This document shows positions 40,621 to 50,077 of a DNA stretch of 64,000 bases, piece after piece. The position numbers and the translations under genes were made by a program. The stretch comes from Crystallibacter permensis. GTDB lineage: Bacteria; Actinomycetota; Actinomycetes; Actinomycetales; Micrococcaceae. The stretch's first letter is position 1. Every line of letters starts with the position of its first letter. The DNA is taken from contig NZ_JAODLR010000022.1 of assembly GCF_025960875.1 (NCBI RefSeq), positions 1 to 64,000 of the forward strand, written 5' to 3'. The notes under the pieces were generated by a model. It saw nothing but the letters and a program-made list of their open reading frames with translations, did no database searches and was not told where the DNA came from.

Positions 40621-41380
40621 TCAGAGGATGTTGTTCATCATGTTCCAGCCCCAGCCGATCTTCTTCTTCGGTGCCATGCGGCCCTCACCGTCGCCTACGT
40701 AGAGGAACAGGTCCCCTGCGCGGTCCCGGGTCACCAGGTCTGCCTTGCCGTCGCCGCTGAAGTCGCCGGGTCCGACAATCATGGTCATGCTGTTCCAGCC
40801 GCCCCAGCCGATCTTCCGCTTCGGGTCGTAGCTGCCTTTCCCGTCGCCGACGTAGAGGAACAGATCCCCCCGGCGGTCCCGGGTCACCAGGTCAGCCTTG
40901 CCGTCGCCGCTGAAGTCGCCCGGCCCGACGATCATGGTCATGCTGTTCCAACCCCAGCCGATCTTCTTCTTCGGGGCGTACCAGCCGTTACCGTGTCCGG
41001 CGTAGAGCCACAGATCGCCTGCCTTGTCGCGGGCAATCAAGTCGCTCTCGTTGTCGCCGTTGAAGTCGCCGGGTCCAACGATGCTGGTCATGATGTTCCA
41101 GCCCCATCCGATCTGCTTCTTCGGTTCGAACCAGCCGGTTCCCTTGCCCGCGTAGTGCCAGAGCTTCCCGGCCTTGTCGCGTGCCACCATGTCGGCCTTG
41201 CCATCACCGTCGGTATCGCCGGTGCTGATCAGGCTGGTCATGCTGTTCCATCCCCAACCGACCTGCTTCCTCGCTTCGTAGCCGCCGTTGTTCTTGCCCA
41301 CGTAGAGCCAGAGCTTGCCGGAGCGATCCGTGGTGATGAGGTCAGCCTTGGAGTCACCGGTGAAATCGTTGCTCGACTGC
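40621..41380 (-). repeat. FG-GAP tandem repeats
   Basis: Five units of about 48-49 codons, each with a GD(F/T)xGDxxxDL metal-loop motif and an invariant KKxIGWGWNSMT-type segment. Units at 40790-40930 and 40640-40790 are almost identical at DNA level, suggesting recent duplication or gene conversion. This is the C-terminal propeller-like part of the large secreted protein. Confidence 0.8.
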
Positions 41381-44136
41381 GTCTGAGCGGGTTCCTCCAC
41401 CGGAGTTTCCTCGCCCGGAGTCTCAACCGGGGGCTCCTCCGTATCAACCGGCGGTTCCTCCGTGTCTACCGGGGGTTCCTCCGTCGCCGCAGTGCTCCAG
41501 GTGCCTATCGCGCTGGTGTTGCCGGCAGCATCGATCGCTACGGCCCGCAGCGTCTCGCCCGCGGCGAGCTGCACCGGTGCGGTGTAGAGCGTGCTAGCGG
41601 CAGTAGGTTCTGCGCCGTTGAGAGTGAAGAAGATGGACGTACCCTCTTCGGCCGACAGGGTCACAGCGGTGTCCGCGGGGACCTCGCCTGCTTCAACATT
41701 GGCGGTCAGAGCCGGCGCCGTCAGATCCAGGTTGTAGGTCTGCGTCACGATTTCCGATGGAACACCGCCGTTGTAAGCGACGAACTTCAAGGTAGTCGTT
41801 CCCTCAGCCGCAATCTCGATGGCCCCGGTATACGGTGTGCTCTCAGTGTCCGGATCCGCCCCGTCAAGGGTGTAGAAGATCAGGGCATCGGCAGGCGTGG
41901 CTGCCAGTTCCACGGTCTGCACTGCATTGAACGTGCCGCCTGCCACATTGGCCGTCACGGCCGGCGCCTCCGGCGGGGTTGCTCCCGTAATCTTGCCCTG
42001 GACCACGAACTCTTCGGTCTCGCCCAGTACCTCCGGTGTCGACAGCTCGACGCCGTCGGCCTCGGTCACCTGCTCGACCTTGAAGAAGTTCGTATCGTAG
42101 GGACTGCCGACGACGGCGTGCGGCGTGTTGCCGTCGCCGAGGTAGCCTGCCGGAGCGCCCTCGTCCCACCTCAGGAACGGGCCGATCTTGGCCTCCAGCA
42201 GATGGGAGAAGTCACCGGTGCCGTTCAGCGCGCCGAGGTCCTCGGTGTAGTTGAGGTTGCCGTCGACGTCCGCCACGAGCTCCACTACACCGTAGGGATG
42301 CGTGATCTTGTAGGTGGCACCCGGCTCGAAGACGCCGTCGCCGCGGACCCTGATCCGGCCGAAGGCCACCTGGTCCCCTTCCCGCACCATGTCAGCCCCG
42401 AAGGCTGCTTCCGAAGCCAGCGTCAGCTGGACCTCTTCGCCCCCAACATCGATGACCGACTCCGAGGCGAACCAGAATGCCTCGCCCGGGAAGTTATCCG
42501 GGAAAGAGGTTGGCTCCAGCGGATTCGGCCGCTCCTCGACGACCGGGCACAGCGGGTCTTCCAGGCACAGGTCCAGCTGGACCGGTTCTTGGCCTTCCCA
42601 GCCGTTGTCCCGCAGCCACTGCGGGAAGCCATGGTCGCCATTCGGGCCGACCGCCTGCAGATTGTGGACCTTGAACGGGAAGGACCGGATTTCGCCGGCG
42701 GTCCCCGTAGCAGGGTCCACGGCGACGGCGCGGAGGTTGGTCGAAGTCCCGATCTGCATCGGTTCCGTGTATTCCCAGGTATTGCCGAGCGGCTCTCCAT
42801 CCGCAGAGAACTCCGGTGTGGAGCCGTCCGTGGTGTAGTAGATGTCCGGCGCAACAGCGGGATCGTTGGTATTTCCGCTCAACGTCACCATCTGCGGCCC
42901 GGCCAGCGGGCCGACGGCGGCATCGGGTGTTGCATCCAGCCACGGCCGGGTGGCGTCCAGCTCGTATTCTTGGGTGTAAATCTCCGTGGTGTCATCGGTG
43001 GCCGGGTCGATCGAAATGTACTTCAGCGTGTTGGTCCCGGGGGTAGCCAGATCCACGGCTACTTCCGAGATAGCGGCACCGGCCGCCGGCACATACTCTT
43101 TACCGGTGACTGTCCCGTCCTCATTGACTGCGGGATCGGTCCCATCCACGGTGTAGATGATCTTCCCTTCCGGGAAGGACGAATGGATCTTCACCGTCTG
43201 GGCGGATTGGTAAAGGCCGCCGGGCTTGTCCACACCCGCTTCGATCGTCGCGATCTTGCCCTGGACGGCGAAGAGGTTCGTCTCAGCCGTCTGGACGTTG
43301 CCGCCGATCGGCCCTGACACCCGGAAGAAGTTCGTATCGTTAGGGCTGCCCACGACCTCGTGTTCCACGTTAGGGTCGCCGATGGTTCCTTCCGGCGCGG
43401 CCGGGAGCACGTCCGGATTCCAACGCAGGAACGGACCGATGCGGCCCTCCGAAGACTCCTCCCAGGTGCATGGCTGCTGCATGCAGCCGATGTCCTCGGT
43501 GAAGCGGATCCGGCCGCGGTCATCGGCCGTCAGGACGTCCACACCGTACGGGTGCGTGAAGGTGTACTGCTGGCCTGCTACGCCGTCTTCGAGCCGGATG
43601 CGCAGCCGGGCAAACCCGTTCTGCTGGCCGTCGGCCACTTCTCCGGCTCCGCTGAAGGCTGCTTCCTGTGCCATGATCAACCGGGCTTCGGCCCCGTCGG
43701 GCATGGTCAAGGTTGTTTCGCCCGACCACCAGAAGGATTCTTCCGGGAAGTTCCCCGGAATGGTCAGCGGCTGTGTCGGATCATAATCGACGCCGATAAC
43801 CGGACAGTTCGCGGCGTCCACGCACAGTTCCAGCCGGACAGGAGCGAGTCCGCGCTCCGGATCGCCGCCGTCGCCGAACCAGTACGGATAGCCATTGTCC
43901 GGATTGACCGGACCCACCCCGGTCGGACCGGTCGGCAAGGCAGCCGGAAGCATCCCCGCCAGCGCGGACTGCGAGAGCCCTGCTCCGCCTGCGGGAAGCG
44001 AGGCCGCCGACGCCGGCGGCAGAACGGACAGGCCCGAGAGCAGGACTGCACCTGCCGCAGCCATCCCCACCGCCCGCCGTCGTTGTTTCCTTCGGCCGTT
44101 GGGCGGCCTCAGCTGGATTTCAGGATCGGATGTCAT
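40621..44136 (-). CDS. very large secreted protein with chitobiase-C and FG-GAP repeats
   Basis: Starting at the ATG ending at 44136 (GAGGGGGAA upstream), the ~1171-residue product has a twin-Arg-like basic N-terminus (RRKQRRRAVG) and a signal peptide ending near ASAASL. Two copies of a ~220-residue domain follow (NPDNGYPYWFGDGG..CVDAANCPVI and GPNGDHGFPQWLRDNG..CLEDPLCPVV). Between and after them stand CHB_HEX_C-type modules (YTVDGTDP, YTTDGSTP, YTLDGADP, FTLNGAEP). A Pro/Glu/Thr linker near 890-920 leads to five FG-GAP/VCBS repeats (GDFSGDGKADLVTRD). No catalytic domain is recognised. A surface-exposed binding or adhesion role is inferred. Confidence 0.85.
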   Translation of the reverse strand: MTSDPEIQLRPPNGRRKQRRRAVGMAAAGAVLLSGLSVLPPASAASLPAGGAGLSQSALAGMLPAALPTGPTGVGPVNPDNGYPYWFGDGGDPERGLAPVRLELCVDAANCPVIGVDYDPTQPLTIPGNFPEESFWWSGETTLTMPDGAEARLIMAQEAAFSGAGEVADGQQNGFARLRIRLEDGVAGQQYTFTHPYGVDVLTADDRGRIRFTEDIGCMQQPCTWEESSEGRIGPFLRWNPDVLPAAPEGTIGDPNVEHEVVGSPNDTNFFRVSGPIGGNVQTAETNLFAVQGKIATIEAGVDKPGGLYQSAQTVKIHSSFPEGKIIYTVDGTDPAVNEDGTVTGKEYVPAAGAAISEVAVDLATPGTNTLKYISIDPATDDTTEIYTQEYELDATRPWLDATPDAAVGPLAGPQMVTLSGNTNDPAVAPDIYYTTDGSTPEFSADGEPLGNTWEYTEPMQIGTSTNLRAVAVDPATGTAGEIRSFPFKVHNLQAVGPNGDHGFPQWLRDNGWEGQEPVQLDLCLEDPLCPVVEERPNPLEPTSFPDNFPGEAFWFASESVIDVGGEEVQLTLASEAAFGADMVREGDQVAFGRIRVRGDGVFEPGATYKITHPYGVVELVADVDGNLNYTEDLGALNGTGDFSHLLEAKIGPFLRWDEGAPAGYLGDGNTPHAVVGSPYDTNFFKVEQVTEADGVELSTPEVLGETEEFVVQGKITGATPPEAPAVTANVAGGTFNAVQTVELAATPADALIFYTLDGADPDTESTPYTGAIEIAAEGTTTLKFVAYNGGVPSEIVTQTYNLDLTAPALTANVEAGEVPADTAVTLSAEEGTSIFFTLNGAEPTAASTLYTAPVQLAAGETLRAVAIDAAGNTSAIGTWSTAATEEPPVDTEEPPVDTEEPPVETPGEETPVEEPAQTQSSNDFTGDSKADLITTDRSGKLWLYVGKNNGGYEARKQVGWGWNSMTSLISTGDTDGDGKADMVARDKAGKLWHYAGKGTGWFEPKKQIGWGWNIMTSIVGPGDFNGDNESDLIARDKAGDLWLYAGHGNGWYAPKKKIGWGWNSMTMIVGPGDFSGDGKADLVTRDRRGDLFLYVGDGKGSYDPKRKIGWGGWNSMTMIVGPGDFSGDGKADLVTRDRAGDLFLYVGDGEGRMAPKKKIGWGWNMMNNIL

Positions 44137-44236
44137 GAGTTCCCCCTCGTGCACAGTTTCCTCGTCAAAGGCGCGATGTCAGTGCGTGCCCCACAACCAG
44201 CTTCCGGTTTGCGCGTTGGGAAAAACCTATGAACGG

Positions 44237-46024
44237 TTAACCTCGCGATTCACGCAGGGCCAGGGCGGCCTGGACCAGCGCCGCGTGGGTCAGGGCCTGC
44301 GGGAAATTCCCCAGCAGGGCGTGCGTCTGCGGATCCATTTCTTCGGCGAAGAGCCCCAAATCATTCGCCAGCCCGAGCATCTCCTCGAACAGCTCCGCAG
44401 CTTCGGCACGGTGGCCCGTTTCGGCGAGCGCCTGCACCAGCCAGAAGGAACAGGGCAGGAAGGCGCCCTCCGTCCCGGGCAGGCCGTCGCGTCCGGGCGG
44501 GTAGCGGTAGAGCAGGGGTCCGCCGGCGGACAGCTTGCGGCGGATGGCGTCCACGGTACCCCGGGTCCGTTCCGAATCCCGGGCCTCGATGCCCAGCAGC
44601 GGCAGGATGAGCACGGCCGCGTCGAGGTCGGTGGATCCGTAGCTGCGGGTATACGTGTTCCCCTCCGCGTCGAAGCCCCTGAGCCTGATTTCGGCGGCAA
44701 GCGCCTCCCGGGCTTTGAGCCACCGCTGCCGCTGCCGCGGCGAGACGCGGTGGGTCCGCCCGATGTTCAGCGCACGGTCGAGGGCGAGCCAGCCCATCAT
44801 CTTGGAGTGCACGTGGTGCGCGGCGTCGTCGCGGATCTCCCAGATGCCCGCGTCGGGCTCCTGCCAACGGCGGGCCACCAGGTCGGCGAATCCGCGCATG
44901 GCCCGCCAGGTTTCCGAGTAGAGCTTGTGCCCTGCTTCCACCAGCACCCAGGCCCCATCGAGGACCCAGCCGTACCCGTCGAGCTGGTGCTGCGTGGCGG
45001 CGCCGTTGCCCACGCGGACCGGCGTGCTTCCGGCGTAACCCGGCCATCCCGCCAGAGTGCGTTCCGGCGGAACATGCCTGCCGGTCAGCGTGAGCATCGC
45101 GGGCAGGCGCGGCCGCTCCAACCGGCTGGCGTGCAGCAGCCAGCGCAGGAAACTGCGGGCCTCGGCGGCCTTGCCGACGCCGAGGAACGCCCCGACCCCG
45201 ATGCTGGCGTCCCGCGGCCAGGCGTAGCGGTAGTCCCAGTTGCGGATCCCGCCCGGGAACTCCGGCAGGGAGGTTGTCGGAGCGGCCACCGGAGCCCCGG
45301 AAGGTGAATAGGTCAGCAGCCGCAGCGTCAGCAGGCTGCGCACCACCGCGTCCCGGTACGGTGTTCCGCCGTCGATCTCCGCTGCCCACGCCCGCCACAG
45401 CTCCTCGTCCGCTGCCAGCAACTCCCCTGCCGCCTTCGGCTCCACGTGCACCAGCGGTTCCCCGTAGGCCACCCCCAGCACCAGGGTGACAGGATGGCCC
45501 GGGGTTACTAAGAACGACGCCGGTGTGCCGGGTTCGATCGATAGTTCCGCATCGCTGCCCAGACTTAGCGCCAGCTGGCCCCACACGCAGACCAGGCTCG
45601 ACCTGGAACGGACCCGCGGCCGGACATGCCGTTCGCCCAGACGCGGATCGAACTCCACCACGGCCTCCACCGGCTGCTCCACGGCCGTGAGCCGCCGCAC
45701 CAGCAGCGTGGCGGGCAGCAGCTGGCCGCGCACTTCGGCCACCATCGCATCGGTGAGGATTAGCGTGCCCTCGCCGACGGTCCAGGTGGTTTCCAGCGTT
45801 GCCGTCTCCGGCCGGTAGCGGCGCTCGATGGGGGCAGCCGGCGTGGCAGGGCCCAGCCGGAAAGTTCCCGCTTCAGGCCCGCCGACCAGTCGCCCGAACA
45901 CTGGTTCGCCGTCGAAACTTGGCACGCACATCCAATCGATCGCGCCCGCGCCGGAGACGAGCGCGGCGGTACGGGTATCGCCGATCAGCCCGTAGTCCCC
46001 GATGTCCGGCAGTCCCGCATCCAT
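44237..46024 (-). CDS. GH15 glucoamylase/trehalase family protein
   Basis: A 595-residue cytoplasmic GH15 enzyme. The N-terminal beta-sandwich begins IGDYGLIGDTRTAALVSGAGAIDWMCVPSFD. The (alpha/alpha)6 barrel has WPRDASIG and, near the end, the catalytic-acid region FAEEMDPQTHALLGNFPQALTH. Actinobacterial members include trehalases (TreH) and glucoamylases; without modelling I cannot separate the two. The ATG at 46024 overlaps the stop of the upstream membrane gene (TGATG), showing coupling. Confidence 0.92.
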   Translation of the reverse strand: MDAGLPDIGDYGLIGDTRTAALVSGAGAIDWMCVPSFDGEPVFGRLVGGPEAGTFRLGPATPAAPIERRYRPETATLETTWTVGEGTLILTDAMVAEVRGQLLPATLLVRRLTAVEQPVEAVVEFDPRLGERHVRPRVRSRSSLVCVWGQLALSLGSDAELSIEPGTPASFLVTPGHPVTLVLGVAYGEPLVHVEPKAAGELLAADEELWRAWAAEIDGGTPYRDAVVRSLLTLRLLTYSPSGAPVAAPTTSLPEFPGGIRNWDYRYAWPRDASIGVGAFLGVGKAAEARSFLRWLLHASRLERPRLPAMLTLTGRHVPPERTLAGWPGYAGSTPVRVGNGAATQHQLDGYGWVLDGAWVLVEAGHKLYSETWRAMRGFADLVARRWQEPDAGIWEIRDDAAHHVHSKMMGWLALDRALNIGRTHRVSPRQRQRWLKAREALAAEIRLRGFDAEGNTYTRSYGSTDLDAAVLILPLLGIEARDSERTRGTVDAIRRKLSAGGPLLYRYPPGRDGLPGTEGAFLPCSFWLVQALAETGHRAEAAELFEEMLGLANDLGLFAEEMDPQTHALLGNFPQALTHAALVQAALALRESRG

Positions 46025-46500
46025 CAGCGGACCTGGAAAAGCAGCCCGAGCATGACGCCGTAGACCAGGTGCGCGGCCACCGCGACGGCCGGGGTCTGGA
46101 TGCCGTAGTTCAAAGCCAGCAAGCCCGGCGGTTCCAGTGCGGCGCGGTAGGAAGGTCCGGCCCGGTGCGAGGCCATCCGCGGGTGGACGCCGGGCAGCAG
46201 CGGCAGCACCACGGTCAGGGCAACCGCCACATGCAGCAGGCCCAGCAGTCCCCCGAGCCACCAGGTCGCCTGGCCCAGCAGCGCGAACGTGGCCGCATAG
46301 CCCAACGCGAAGATCTGACCGGCAGCAAGATGGATAAAAAAGCCTGCCACCCGCGCGTGATCGGGATCGGGCGTGACCAGTGTGCCCAGGACCAGTGGCA
46401 GGTCCAGCCGGGTCAGTCCGGCCATCTGCGCGGCGATCATGACCATGGTCAGTGCACCCGTTGCGAGCAGTCCGAACACTGCCCAGCCTGCCCAGTCCAT
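46024..46500 (-). CDS. hypothetical membrane protein, 158 aa
   Basis: Four predicted membrane segments (WAVFGLLATGALTMVMIAA, VAGFFIHLAAGQIFALGYA, WWLGGLLGLLHVAVALTVV, TPAVAVAAHLVYGVMLGLL). Histidines in several of them (FFIHLA, GLLHVA, AAHLV) could be functional. It resembles DUF6789-type small membrane proteins, but the name is tentative. It is coupled to the GH15 gene by stop/start overlap. Confidence 0.75.
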   Translation of the reverse strand: MDWAGWAVFGLLATGALTMVMIAAQMAGLTRLDLPLVLGTLVTPDPDHARVAGFFIHLAAGQIFALGYAATFALLGQATWWLGGLLGLLHVAVALTVVLPLLPGVHPRMASHRAGPSYRAALEPPGLLALNYGIQTPAVAVAAHLVYGVMLGLLFQVR

Positions 46501-46519
46501 CCCGTCTCCGCTCCCGATT

Positions 46520-46538
46520 CCGCCGGTTTGCCCGGCGG
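46520..46538 (-). terminator. short hairpin after doxX or before the membrane gene
   Basis: CCGCCGG and CCGGCGG arms with a 5-nt loop lie 20 bp before the start of the membrane-protein gene and about 195 bp after the DoxX stop. The remaining 233-bp gap holds no gene I can support. Confidence 0.4.
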
Positions 46539-46733
46539 CCTCCTGCCGACACGCCTGTTTCCCCGCCGGCAGATACCGAAGAGGATGTTGGTGGAAGTGT
46601 GCGCGGCGGGGCTTGTGGAAAGACTATGGCCACCCGTCGGCTACGGCAACAGGCAGGCAGGCGGCCACGCTACGGCCAACGGCGGAACCTCCATTCAGGA
46701 AGTCCCGCCGGAGTGGCCGCATAGAGGACGCCG

Positions 46734-47261
46734 CTATTGCCCGCCGTCAAAAACACGGACCGGAGGACCGTCGCCGCGGAGAGTCGACGCAGCCTTCCGC
46801 CGTCTGCGGAGTGCTTTGAAAGAGGGCAAGGCCACGGCGGCGGCAGCGGCAATGAACACCAATTGCATCAGCGTTCGCGGCAGCAGCGCTGTGGCAGGTT
46901 CCCCGCCGAAGTCGATCCCGGCAACCGCCGCGTAGACGTTGGCCGGAAACATGACTACCAGCAGCAGCGTCAATCCGGCAGCCGCCCAAGGAGCTGTCCG
47001 GCGGTGCAGCAGACCTAGGGCAGCAGCCAGTTCCAGCACGCCGGTCAGCGTGACCAGAAGCCCGGGGTAAGGAAGCACCGGCGGCACCATCTCGATGAGG
47101 TCCGCGCGCATTCCGTTGAAGTGGGCCGTTCCGGTCAGGAACAGCATGGCGGCCAACCCGCCGCGCAGGCTCACCTGCCAGGACCGGAGCGGCTTGAGGC
47201 CGATAGTCCCGGCCAGCCGCAGCAGCAGCGTTACTGCCAACAGGGTGATGAGGGGTGCCAT
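46734..47261 (-). CDS. DoxX family membrane protein
   Basis: A 175-residue protein with four membrane segments. The DoxX signature is present: RGGLAAMLFLTGTAHFNGMRADLIEMVPPVLPYPGLLVTLTGVLELAAALGLL. I start at the ATG ending at 47261 (GAAGGG upstream). DoxX-type proteins are linked to redox or sulfur metabolism in the membrane, but the biochemical role is unclear. It is divergent from a TetR regulator, with paired operator-like repeats between. Confidence 0.88.
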   Translation of the reverse strand: MAPLITLLAVTLLLRLAGTIGLKPLRSWQVSLRGGLAAMLFLTGTAHFNGMRADLIEMVPPVLPYPGLLVTLTGVLELAAALGLLHRRTAPWAAAGLTLLLVVMFPANVYAAVAGIDFGGEPATALLPRTLMQLVFIAAAAAVALPSFKALRRRRKAASTLRGDGPPVRVFDGGQ

Positions 47262-47292
47262 GGGAAGCCCTTCCATCGGACATCGTATTTAT

Positions 47293-47354
47293 CTTGACAC
47301 TGACTAGATTACTCGGATCGAGGAACTTGTCAATGACTAGATAGCGGCTACTCT
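47293..47354. promoter_or_regulatory. paired TetR sites and promoter between doxX and tetR
   Basis: Two direct repeats, CTTGACACTGACTAGAT (47293-47309) and CTTGTCAATGACTAGAT (47326-47342), match at 15 of 17 bases and lie 33 bp apart (about three turns). TTGTCA (47327-47332) and TACTCT (47349-47354), 16 bp apart, form a promoter for the tetR gene that the second repeat overlaps; its start would be close to the ATG at 47361. Confidence 0.65.
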
Positions 47355-47360
47355 AAGAAG

Positions 47361-47945
47361 ATGGAAACCTCGAATTACCACCATGGAGATCTGCGCCGCG
47401 CCATCATCGATGCGGCGCTGGAGGTGATCAGCGAGTCCGGCCCCGCAGCGGTCAGCCTCCGCGATCTGGCCCGGCGCGCCGGCGTCTCCCATGCCGCCCC
47501 GGCACACCATTTCGGCGACAAAGCCGGCCTGCTGACCGCGGTCGCCACGCAGGGGTTCGGCCTGCTCGGCGATGTCCTGCAAAGGGCAGCGGGCCAGCCC
47601 GAAGGGTACTTGGCCGTTGGCGTCGCCTACGTAGGATTCGCCGTTGAACACCGCGCCCACTTCGAGGTGATGTTCCGGCCTGAGCTCTACCATGCCGACG
47701 ATCCGGAACTGCTCGAGGCCCAGGCCAGCACATCGCGGATACTTTACGAGGGTGCCGCGCCGTACGCGCAGGACGGTGGCACCCAGACTCAGGACGCTGC
47801 ACTGGCTGCCTGGTCACTGGTGCATGGCTTCGCTTCCCTGTGGCTCAGCGGGAACTTGCCTGCGGATCTGCCGGACGATCCCCGGGACGCGGCCCGCAGA
47901 GTGGCGCGAGTCCTCTTCCCCCACACGGCGGGCGATATCGCCTGA
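47361..47945 (+). CDS. TetR/AcrR regulator (WHG-domain type)
   Basis: The helix-turn-helix (AAVSLRDLARRAGVSHAAPAHHFGDKAGLLTAVA) begins after the YHHGDLRRAIIDAALE helix typical of the WHG subgroup. The C-terminal domain carries AAWSLVHGFASLWLSG, the WHG motif region. It is divergent from doxX and probably represses it through the paired repeats. Confidence 0.92.
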   Translation: METSNYHHGDLRRAIIDAALEVISESGPAAVSLRDLARRAGVSHAAPAHHFGDKAGLLTAVATQGFGLLGDVLQRAAGQPEGYLAVGVAYVGFAVEHRAHFEVMFRPELYHADDPELLEAQASTSRILYEGAAPYAQDGGTQTQDAALAAWSLVHGFASLWLSGNLPADLPDDPRDAARRVARVLFPHTAGDIA

Positions 47946-47986
47946 GACGCGGCCCGGCGTCGCACTTTGGCATTAGTCTGGGCAGC

Positions 47987-48991
47987 ATGGAATTCAGATA
48001 CCTGGGCAACAGCGGCCTGAAAATATCCGAAATCACCTACGGCAACTGGCTCACGCATGGCTCGCAGGTGGAAAACGACACGGCAACCCAATGTGTGCGG
48101 GCGGCGTTGGACGCCGGCATCACCACCTTCGACACCGCGGATGTCTACGCCAACACCGCCGCGGAGGAAGTCCTTGGCACGGCGTTGAAGGGCGAGCGGC
48201 GGCAGTCGCTGGAGATTTTCACCAAGGTCTACTTCCCCACCGGGCCTAAGGGGCACAATGACACCGGACTGTCGCGCAAGCACATCATGGAGTCGATCGA
48301 TGGTTCGCTGCGCCGGCTGCAGACGGACTATGTGGATCTCTACCAGGCCCACCGGTACGACGTCGAAACCCCGCTCGAGGAGACCATGCAGGCCTTCGCC
48401 GACGTGGTCCGCGCGGGCAAGGCACTCTACATCGGCGTCAGCGAGTGGGACGCCGGGCAGTTGCGCGCCGGGCACGCGCTGGCAAAGGAACTGGGCATCC
48501 AGCTGATCTCCAACCAGCCGCAGTACTCCATGCTGTGGCGGGTCATTGAAGGTGAGGTCATCCCCGCCTCCGAAGAGCTGGGCATCTCGCAGATCGTCTG
48601 GTCTCCGCTGGCCCAGGGCGTGCTCAGCGGCAAGTACCTGCCGGGCGCCGAACCGCCTGCCGGCAGCCGCGCCACGGACGAGAAGGGCGGCGCCCAGATG
48701 ATCGAGCGCTGGATGTCCGACGACGTGCTCGAAGGCGTCCAGCAACTGGCGCCGCTGGCAGAGGAAGCCGGGCTGACCATGGCCCAGCTCGCCATTGCCT
48801 GGGTCCTGCAGAATCCGAACGTCGCCTCCGCAATCATCGGGGCGTCCCGGCCGGAGCAGGTGGTTTCCAATGTCGCCGCTGGGGGCGTGCGGCTGGACGA
48901 AGCGGTGATGGGCAAGATCGACGACGTCATCGGCGGCCTCGCCGAACGGGACCCGGCCAAGACGCGGGCCCCGAAGGAGCGGCTGGCCTGA
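47987..48991 (+). CDS. aldo/keto reductase (KCNAB-like)
   Basis: A 334-residue (beta/alpha)8 NADPH-dependent reductase with the full catalytic tetrad Asp49, Tyr54, Lys80 and His122. The opening MEFRYLGNSGLKISEITYGN and the C-terminal AIIGASRPEQVVSN place it with the Kv-beta/YghZ group of AKRs. The substrate is probably a reactive aldehyde or ketone. It begins 42 bp after the tetR stop and might share its mRNA. Confidence 0.92.
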   Translation: MEFRYLGNSGLKISEITYGNWLTHGSQVENDTATQCVRAALDAGITTFDTADVYANTAAEEVLGTALKGERRQSLEIFTKVYFPTGPKGHNDTGLSRKHIMESIDGSLRRLQTDYVDLYQAHRYDVETPLEETMQAFADVVRAGKALYIGVSEWDAGQLRAGHALAKELGIQLISNQPQYSMLWRVIEGEVIPASEELGISQIVWSPLAQGVLSGKYLPGAEPPAGSRATDEKGGAQMIERWMSDDVLEGVQQLAPLAEEAGLTMAQLAIAWVLQNPNVASAIIGASRPEQVVSNVAAGGVRLDEAVMGKIDDVIGGLAERDPAKTRAPKERLA

Positions 48992-48997
48992 CCGCCC

Positions 48998-50059
48998 CTA
49001 GCGCGGCTGGTTCTGCCGGTGGACCTCCTCGATAATCCTGACGACGGCGAGTGACTCCGCCGGGTCCACCGGCAGCGGCGCACCGGACGTGATGCTGGCT
49101 GCCAACTGCCGGTAGAACTCCGGGTACGCCCCGCGTTCGGCCTTGACCGGCCGCACCTCGCCGGGCACGCCGGTGGTCCCCCAGGTCTCTTCCGGCTCCT
49201 CTCCGTACCCCGCCGCGGAAGGCCGCATGCCGCCGTCGAGCGCTGCCTCCTGCCCGTCCATCCCCCACTTCGTAAAGGCGCCCTTGGAGCCAAGCACGTG
49301 GAAGCGCGGCGCCGGCAGCCCGGAGATCAGGTTCATGGAGAGCCGCGAGCGCACCCCGGATTCGTGCAGCAGGGACACAAACGCGTCCTCATCCGCTTCC
49401 GAGGCACTCGCGTCAGTGTGCCGGGCTGTCTCGCCGTAGACCGTGGCCGCGGGACCGAACAGCTGCAGCGCCTGGTCGATCAGATGCGTACCGAGGTCGG
49501 AGAGGATTCCGCCGCCCTCGGCGAGTCCGGCCGTCGCCTTCCAGGCGCGCAGGCCGGCCGGCTTCCACCGTTCAAAACGCGACTCAAAGATATGCACCTG
49601 GCCGAGTCCGCCGTCGTCAATCAGTTTTTTCAGCGTGAGGAAATCCGAGTCCCAGCGCCGGTTCTGAAAGACCGAAAGTACGACACCGGTCTGCCGCGCC
49701 TTCTCGATCAGCGCCTCACCTTCGGCGGACGTGGGGACAAACGGTTTATCCACCACGACGTTCAGTCCGAGTTCCAGCGCGGCGTCTGCGAGCGCGAAGT
49801 GGCTGGCCGGCGGGGTCCCGATGACCACCAGGTCCAGTTCGGCGGCGCGGTCGAAGAGCTCCTGCGTACTGGCGAGGACTTCCGCCTCCGGGTAGGTGGC
49901 CCGGGCCAGGGAGGCGCGTTCGGGATTGCCGGTAACAATGAAGTCCAGCGAGAAGTCGCCGCTGGCTTCGAGAAACGGCGAATGGAAGACCCGGCCGGAA
50001 AGGCCGAATCCGATAACGGCGGTGCGGAGTGGTTTAGCGTCGGTCACGAGCGCCATCAT
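48998..50059 (-). CDS. Gfo/Idh/MocA family oxidoreductase
   Basis: The N-terminal Rossmann domain starts RTAVIGFGLSGRVFHSPFL; the EKP-like motif appears as VDKPFVPT with the catalytic Lys. The C-terminal alpha/beta domain (IFESRFERWKP, GGILSDLGTHLIDQAL) is standard, including the His near GTHLIDQA. It probably oxidises a sugar or inositol derivative. The start is one of two adjacent ATGs without a strong ribosome site; a GTG four codons in is possible. Convergent with the aldo/keto reductase, six bases apart. Confidence 0.92.
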   Translation of the reverse strand: MMALVTDAKPLRTAVIGFGLSGRVFHSPFLEASGDFSLDFIVTGNPERASLARATYPEAEVLASTQELFDRAAELDLVVIGTPPASHFALADAALELGLNVVVDKPFVPTSAEGEALIEKARQTGVVLSVFQNRRWDSDFLTLKKLIDDGGLGQVHIFESRFERWKPAGLRAWKATAGLAEGGGILSDLGTHLIDQALQLFGPAATVYGETARHTDASASEADEDAFVSLLHESGVRSRLSMNLISGLPAPRFHVLGSKGAFTKWGMDGQEAALDGGMRPSAAGYGEEPEETWGTTGVPGEVRPVKAERGAYPEFYRQLAASITSGAPLPVDPAESLAVVRIIEEVHRQNQPR

Positions 50060-50077
50060 ACGGGGAGCTCGTGTCTG

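Noticed and set aside
40528-43317. A 929-codon plus-strand frame opposite the FG-GAP gene
   Set aside because: It mirrors the repeats of the minus-strand gene, lacks a ribosome site and has no recognisable domain; the minus-strand product has a signal peptide and known modules.
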